64,000 nt of DNA from Streptacidiphilus sp. 4-A2 (GTDB lineage: Bacteria > Actinomycetota > Actinomycetes > Streptomycetales > Streptomycetaceae): assembly GCA_014284505.1 (NCBI GenBank), contig JAAFYY010000001.1:8357845-8421844 (forward strand), given 5' to 3'. Positions 60,791 to 64,000 of this stretch are shown in pieces (position 1 is the stretch's first letter; every line of letters starts with the position of its first letter). A model generated the notes under the pieces. That model saw only the letters and a program-made list of their open reading frames with translations. It was not told where the DNA came from and ran no database searches. Both the position numbers and the translations under genes were made by a program.

Positions 60791-61426
60791 TCAAGGCCGC
60801 TGCTCCGGGTCCGGGGCCCGAACCGGGTCGGTGAGCAACGGCAGCACCAGGTCCCAGAGTTGCGAGGCGGTGCGGGCCCGGGAGCGGCCCGGGTTGCTCT
60901 CGCAGAGCGCCATCCCGCCGACCGCCAGCACCAGCAGTGCCGACGCCGCCTCGCGCGGCCGTACGCCCTGGTGCAGCTCGCCGCGCTCGGCGGCGACCGC
61001 AAGCAGTGCCTCGACCGACTCCATCCACTCCAGCGTGGTCTCCCCGGGCGGCAGCCGGAGCAGATCCGGCCAGCTCAGCCGGAGTCCGGCGCGGCACACC
61101 GGATCGTTGTCCAGTCGCTGGGCCACCGCGTCGGCGAGTTCCCGCACCGCCCGCAGCCCGGTCTGCGGGCGGCCGGTGGCGGAGTGCGCCGCCGCCAGCG
61201 AGCCGATCGACTCCCGCGCCTCGGCGCGGACCGCGTCCAGCAGCTCCTCCTTGGAGCGGAAGTGGTAGTACAGCGCACCCTTGGACACCCCGGCGGTGCG
61301 GCTGATCAGCTCCATCCCGGGCAGTGCGTCGACCCCGCCGAGCGGATCGCCGGCCGCGTCCAGTGCCTCGGCGGCGGCGGTGATCAGCCGTTTCCTGGTG
61401 CTCTTGGCGCGATTCTGCATGGGCAT
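60791..61426 (-). CDS. TetR-family regulator, butyrolactone-receptor-like
   Basis: Intact, 211 residues. HTH: E-L-I-S-R-T-A-G-V-S-K-G-A-L-Y-Y-H-F-R-S-K-E-E-L, the recognition helix typical of ArpA/ScbR-like proteins. The N-terminus has an extra short insert (A-G-D-P-L-G-G-V-D-A-L-P). The C-terminal ligand domain is less like known receptors than its neighbour, so it may be a pseudo-receptor. ATG at 61426 follows GGGAGA. An ARE-like site 89 bp upstream suggests auto- or cross-regulation. Confidence 0.82.
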   Translation of the reverse strand: MPMQNRAKSTRKRLITAAAEALDAAGDPLGGVDALPGMELISRTAGVSKGALYYHFRSKEELLDAVRAEARESIGSLAAAHSATGRPQTGLRAVRELADAVAQRLDNDPVCRAGLRLSWPDLLRLPPGETTLEWMESVEALLAVAAERGELHQGVRPREAASALLVLAVGGMALCESNPGRSRARTASQLWDLVLPLLTDPVRAPDPEQRP

Positions 61427-61514
61427 GACATCTCCCTCGTGAAAACGACACCGAGTGCAGGGCGACGCCGGGGGGCCGGCGATCACTCCAGAGAAGCCCG
61501 AAGGCCGGACAGTA

Positions 61515-61536
61515 AAACAGACCGATCGCGCTGTTT
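61515..61536. promoter_or_regulatory. ARE-like operator upstream of first tetR
   Basis: AAACAG-N10-CTGTTT with inner CGATCG; 22 bp in total, the same length and arms as the site at 62294. Confidence 0.65.
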
Positions 61537-61603
61537 ATTCCGCCCGCTCATCCCGGCGGTGCGGGGTCGCCCGGCAGGGCCGGTGCCGATCCCGCGGCCG
61601 GCC

Positions 61604-62227
61604 TCACCTCGCGTCGACCGGCTGCGGGGCGGACAGCCGCAGCTCGTGCACCCGCTCCGGCACGGCCAGGCCCGGCAGTACGAAGCCCCACAGGTCGACC
61701 AGCCGCTGCTCCAGGTCCTCGCGGCCGGAGAAGACCTGGGAGACGATCTGCGCGCCGGTGAAGGAGCTGATGATGAAGCGCGCCGCCGAGTCCACATCCA
61801 CGTCCAGCCTGACCGTGCCCTCACCCTGGGCACGCAGCAGCAGGATCCTGACCAGCTCGATCGAGGCCAGGTAGGGCCCGGGCGAGGGCTCGGAGAACGA
61901 GCTCTCGATGGCCAGCCTGATGCTGGCCCGCACGATCGGACTCTCCCGCAGCGCCTGCGCCATGGTGTGCGAGAGGTCGATGATGGCCTGCAGGAAGGGC
62001 CCCGACGCCGCGGTCACCGCCGCCAGTTCGGCGACCTCGGAGCCCTCGATCTCCTCGGCGATGGCTTCCTTGGACGGGAAGTGGAAGTAGAGCGCGCCCT
62101 TGGTCACCCCGGCCCGGGCCAGGATCTCGGAGATGCTGGCGCCGGCGAAGCCGTGCTGGTCGAATACCTCGGCGGCCGCCTCGATGATCGTCTGACGGGT
62201 CTTCTCAGCCCGCTCCTGTCGCACCAT
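61604..62227 (-). CDS. Gamma-butyrolactone receptor (ArpA/ScbR-like TetR)
   Basis: Intact, 207 residues. Strong resemblance to A-factor-type receptors: R-A-E-K-T-R-Q-T-I-I-E-A-A-A-E-V-F, G-V-T-K-G-A-L-Y-F-H-F-P-S-K-E, and C-terminal F-I-I-S-S-F-T-G-A-Q-I-V-S-Q-V and R-E-D-L-E-Q-R-L-V-D-L-W. Released from DNA by a butyrolactone or butenolide ligand in known members. ATG at 62227 follows GGAGG by 6 bases. Two ARE-like sites lie in its upstream region. Confidence 0.9.
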   Translation of the reverse strand: MVRQERAEKTRQTIIEAAAEVFDQHGFAGASISEILARAGVTKGALYFHFPSKEAIAEEIEGSEVAELAAVTAASGPFLQAIIDLSHTMAQALRESPIVRASIRLAIESSFSEPSPGPYLASIELVRILLLRAQGEGTVRLDVDVDSAARFIISSFTGAQIVSQVFSGREDLEQRLVDLWGFVLPGLAVPERVHELRLSAPQPVDAR

Positions 62228-62293
62228 CGGGGACCTCCGTCTGCTCGCGCGTGCTGGGACCGAATGAACCTTAAGTCCATTGTGAACAAAGGG

Positions 62294-62315
62294 AAACAGC
62301 CGTACCTGTCTGTTT
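62294..62315. promoter_or_regulatory. ARE-like operator upstream of receptor gene
   Basis: AAACAG-N10-CTGTTT, 22 bp, 67 bp before the receptor start. Identical arms and spacing to 61515-61536. Confidence 0.65.
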
Positions 62316-62379
62316 GTCGTAGGGCCGTTTTCATCTCCGCAGGCACAGCAACCGTCCCCCTGGTACTGAGCCTAGATGA

Positions 62380-62400
62380 AACAAACGCTTCGGTCTTGTT
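62380..62400. promoter_or_regulatory. Second, weaker ARE-like site
   Basis: AACAA-N11-TTGTT with an internal CGGTC. Weaker symmetry than the site at 62294. The region 62228-62485 contains no gene. Confidence 0.35.
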
Positions 62401-62485
62401 ATCTGTCCTGAACCTGACGATTTATGGCCCCGGATGATGGTGGTGACGCCGCACGGCGGCTCCCGGTTCCGCTGCGCGGACGACG

Positions 62486-62519
62486 CCGGCCCCCACCGCG
62501 CTGCTGCGGTGGGGGCCGG
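62486..62519 (-). terminator. Terminator of the SGNH hydrolase gene
   Basis: Perfect 14-bp arms CCGGCCCCCACCGC / GCGGTGGGGGCCGG with a 6-base loop. Confidence 0.8.
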
Positions 62520-62608
62520 TATCGCCCTCAGTGGGCCGGGGCTCCGGGCCGGTCGGCGAAGGCGGATCCGGCGGGTGCCCGCCGGGGGAGACCGCCGCCG
62601 CCGACCGG

Positions 62609-63661
62609 TCAGGGCTGGTCCGGCCCTGCGGGGATCGCGCCCAGTGCCCCGAAGGCGGCCGCGACCTGGCGCGCCTGGTTCTCCGAGCCCAGGACGTTCG
62701 GGTGGACGAAGGTGCAGGCCTCGCCGGCGCCGGGGATGTCCTTGCAGATGCCGGCCGGCGGATCGGTCTGGTCGCCGTCGCCGGTCAGGTTGTCCTTGAT
62801 GCCGTACATCCACTTCTGGTCGCCGCTGCGGCACACCCCGTGCTCGATGCTGGAGCCGTAGGTGTCCACATAGGTGGCGCCGTGCTCCTCGGCCTGCTGT
62901 CTGAGCAGGCCGTTGAGATCCCGCTCCAGGCTGTCCAGCCAGGGCATGTCGCCCTTCGCGACGGTGCCCAGCTGGCTGAAGTTGCCCCAGGTGCAGCCGG
63001 TGCTGTCGGGGACGATGGCCGGGTAGCCGACGACGGCGACCCGGGCGTGGGGTGCCCGGGCCCGGATGCCGTCCATCATCTCGGTGAACTGGTAGTCGAG
63101 TTGGGCGAAGTGCTGGTCCAGCCAGGCACGGCCGTCGCCGGTGGTGTAGTAGTTGGTGCAGGGCTTGCCGAGGCCGAGGGTGGTCAGGCCGCGCGCCAGG
63201 CACTCGGTGACGATGTCCCCGAAGCCGAGGGTGTTGCCGCCGATGCCGACGCTGACCAGGTCGGTGTCCAGATGCAGGGCGTCCAGCTGCGGCGGCCGCT
63301 GCGGCCAGCCGCCGGGGGGCGGGGTGGTCGGCGGGCCGAGCAGCTTGTCCGAGGGCTGCGGCCCGAGGATGCCGTCCTGCACCTCGGCCGCGCCGCAGGT
63401 GACGTCGTCGAGTTCCAGGCCGAACCGCTCGGCGACCTGGCGCGGGTAGTCGTGATAGGAGCGACCGCAGCCGTCGCTCTCCTCCCACGGGCGGACGAAC
63501 ACATTGGCGCTGTAGGAGTCGCCCAGGGCAACGTAACTGACGGGATGTCTGATGTCCGACTGGGCGGACGCGGAGGCACCCAGGCCGGTGAGGGTGGCGG
63601 CGACGGCGGTGGCTGCCGCGAGCGACACCCGGACGGTCACGGGCAGGCGGAATCCTGGCAT
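62609..63661 (-). CDS. Secreted SGNH/GDSL hydrolase
   Basis: Intact, 350 residues. Signal peptide (V-T-V-R-V-S-L-A-A-A-T-A-V-A-A-T) with cleavage near A-S-A. Block I Y-V-A-L-G-D-S-Y-S-A-N (nucleophile Ser), block III G-I-G-G-N-T, block V C-T-F-V-H-P-N (Asp position varied, catalytic His). Six or more cysteines suggest disulfides, as in the Streptomyces lipase family. Esterase or lipase acting outside the cell; ATG at 63661 follows AAAGGG. Confidence 0.9.
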   Translation of the reverse strand: MPGFRLPVTVRVSLAAATAVAATLTGLGASASAQSDIRHPVSYVALGDSYSANVFVRPWEESDGCGRSYHDYPRQVAERFGLELDDVTCGAAEVQDGILGPQPSDKLLGPPTTPPPGGWPQRPPQLDALHLDTDLVSVGIGGNTLGFGDIVTECLARGLTTLGLGKPCTNYYTTGDGRAWLDQHFAQLDYQFTEMMDGIRARAPHARVAVVGYPAIVPDSTGCTWGNFSQLGTVAKGDMPWLDSLERDLNGLLRQQAEEHGATYVDTYGSSIEHGVCRSGDQKWMYGIKDNLTGDGDQTDPPAGICKDIPGAGEACTFVHPNVLGSENQARQVAAAFGALGAIPAGPDQP

Positions 63662-63858
63662 GCGATTGCCCTTTCGTGTAGGAACTACCGTCACTCAAAG
63701 TATTCAGACGACTGCGTTGGGTCAATGGATTCTGATGGTCCATCACCCCAAGGAGTGATTGGGTGTGTGTGCGAAGTGCGGATCGGGCCGGGGAGTTGGC
63801 GTGGGCCGGGCGGCGCGCGGCCGGAAGATCCGCGCGTGGCCCGTTGTTCCAGCAGGCA

Positions 63859-63892
63859 GGACCATGGGCAGCACCGGACCATGGGCAGCACT
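63859..63892 (+). repeat. 17-bp tandem duplication
   Basis: GGACCATGGGCAGCACC followed by GGACCATGGGCAGCACT, just before the ribosome site of the last gene. Confidence 0.85.
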
Positions 63893-63908
63893 GTGTGAGG
63901 AGACCGCC

Positions 63909-64000
63909 GTGACCGTTGTCGTGACTGCGACCGTCCACCCCGCCGAGGGGCGGCTGGAGGAGGTGCTGGAGATCTTCTCCCGGCACGTGGAGGCAGTGCA
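63909..64000 (+). CDS. ABM-domain protein, partial (runs off the window)
   Basis: GTG at 63909 follows GAGGAG by about 8 bases. The 30 visible residues (V-T-V-V-V-T-A-T-V-H-P-A-E-G, L-E-E-V-L-E-I-F) match the N-terminus of ABM/YgiN proteins and resemble the ABM gene at 46589. The rest is outside the window. Confidence 0.65.
   Translation, partial: MTVVVTATVHPAEGRLEEVLEIFSRHVEAV

Noticed and set aside
49543..62227. A polyketide or non-ribosomal peptide cluster
   Set aside because: No PKS module, KS-alpha/beta pair, NRPS domain or carrier protein gene is visible; only a single KAS III enzyme is present.

Overview
The window is GC-rich actinobacterial chromosome, most likely from the family Streptomycetaceae. 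The signs are strong third-position GC, frequent GTG starts, GGAGG-type ribosome sites, a ROK regulator beside a xylose ABC transporter, the coproporphyrin-dependent heme genes hemE-cgoX-chdC, and AfsA/gamma-butyrolactone-receptor genes, which are typical of streptomycetes.

Layout. 1-11.2 kb: argF, acnA, a TetR regulator divergent from a GH1 beta-glucosidase, then a ROK regulator and xylFGH, a sugar uptake and cleavage block. 11.4-17 kb: dxs, a membrane glycosyltransferase, a membrane-anchored thioredoxin-fold protein and a methyltransferase. 17-27.3 kb: fatty-acid beta-oxidation (fadA-fadB), an RNase D-like exonuclease, a LuxR-type regulator, a DUF3000 protein and heme genes. 28-31.4 kb: a secreted multidomain glucoamylase. 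31.5-42.5 kb: housekeeping genes (msrB, murC, a RibD-like reductase, zapE, uvrB, terD) and a TerC transporter behind a yybP-ykoY-type manganese riboswitch. 42.5-49.4 kb: two SDRs, two aldo/keto-reductase or dehydrogenase groups, ABM monooxygenases and a MarR regulator around a divergent promoter. 49.5-62.2 kb: the accessory region of most interest, with two AfsA-family genes, a KAS III enzyme, a HAD phosphatase, an aldo/keto reductase, an MFS exporter, a flavin monooxygenase, a malic enzyme, a PaaK-like adenylating enzyme and two adjacent TetR regulators, at least one a gamma-butyrolactone-receptor type. Autoregulatory-element-like operators lie upstream of both TetR genes, the PaaK-like gene and one afsA gene. 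62.6-64 kb: a secreted SGNH hydrolase and the start of another ABM gene.

How it may work together. The 49.5-62.2 kb block looks like a signal-controlled pathway for a butanolide, butenolide or related small molecule. KAS III would supply a beta-ketoacyl thioester. AfsA would condense it with a C3 phosphate. The HAD enzyme would remove phosphate. The reductases and the flavin enzyme would tailor the product, MFS would export it, and the two TetR proteins would sense the product or a signal. This is inference from gene content.

Caveat. About 70 one- or two-base indels, mostly missing G or C bases, interrupt roughly 29 of the 51 protein genes, including essential ones such as murC and hemE. Restoring them gives full-length family members, so they look like sequencing or assembly errors and not gene decay. 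Coordinates below span the corrected genes. A second recurrent feature is short tandem duplications, often 15 bp, that sit at gene 3' ends and frequently include the stop codon.
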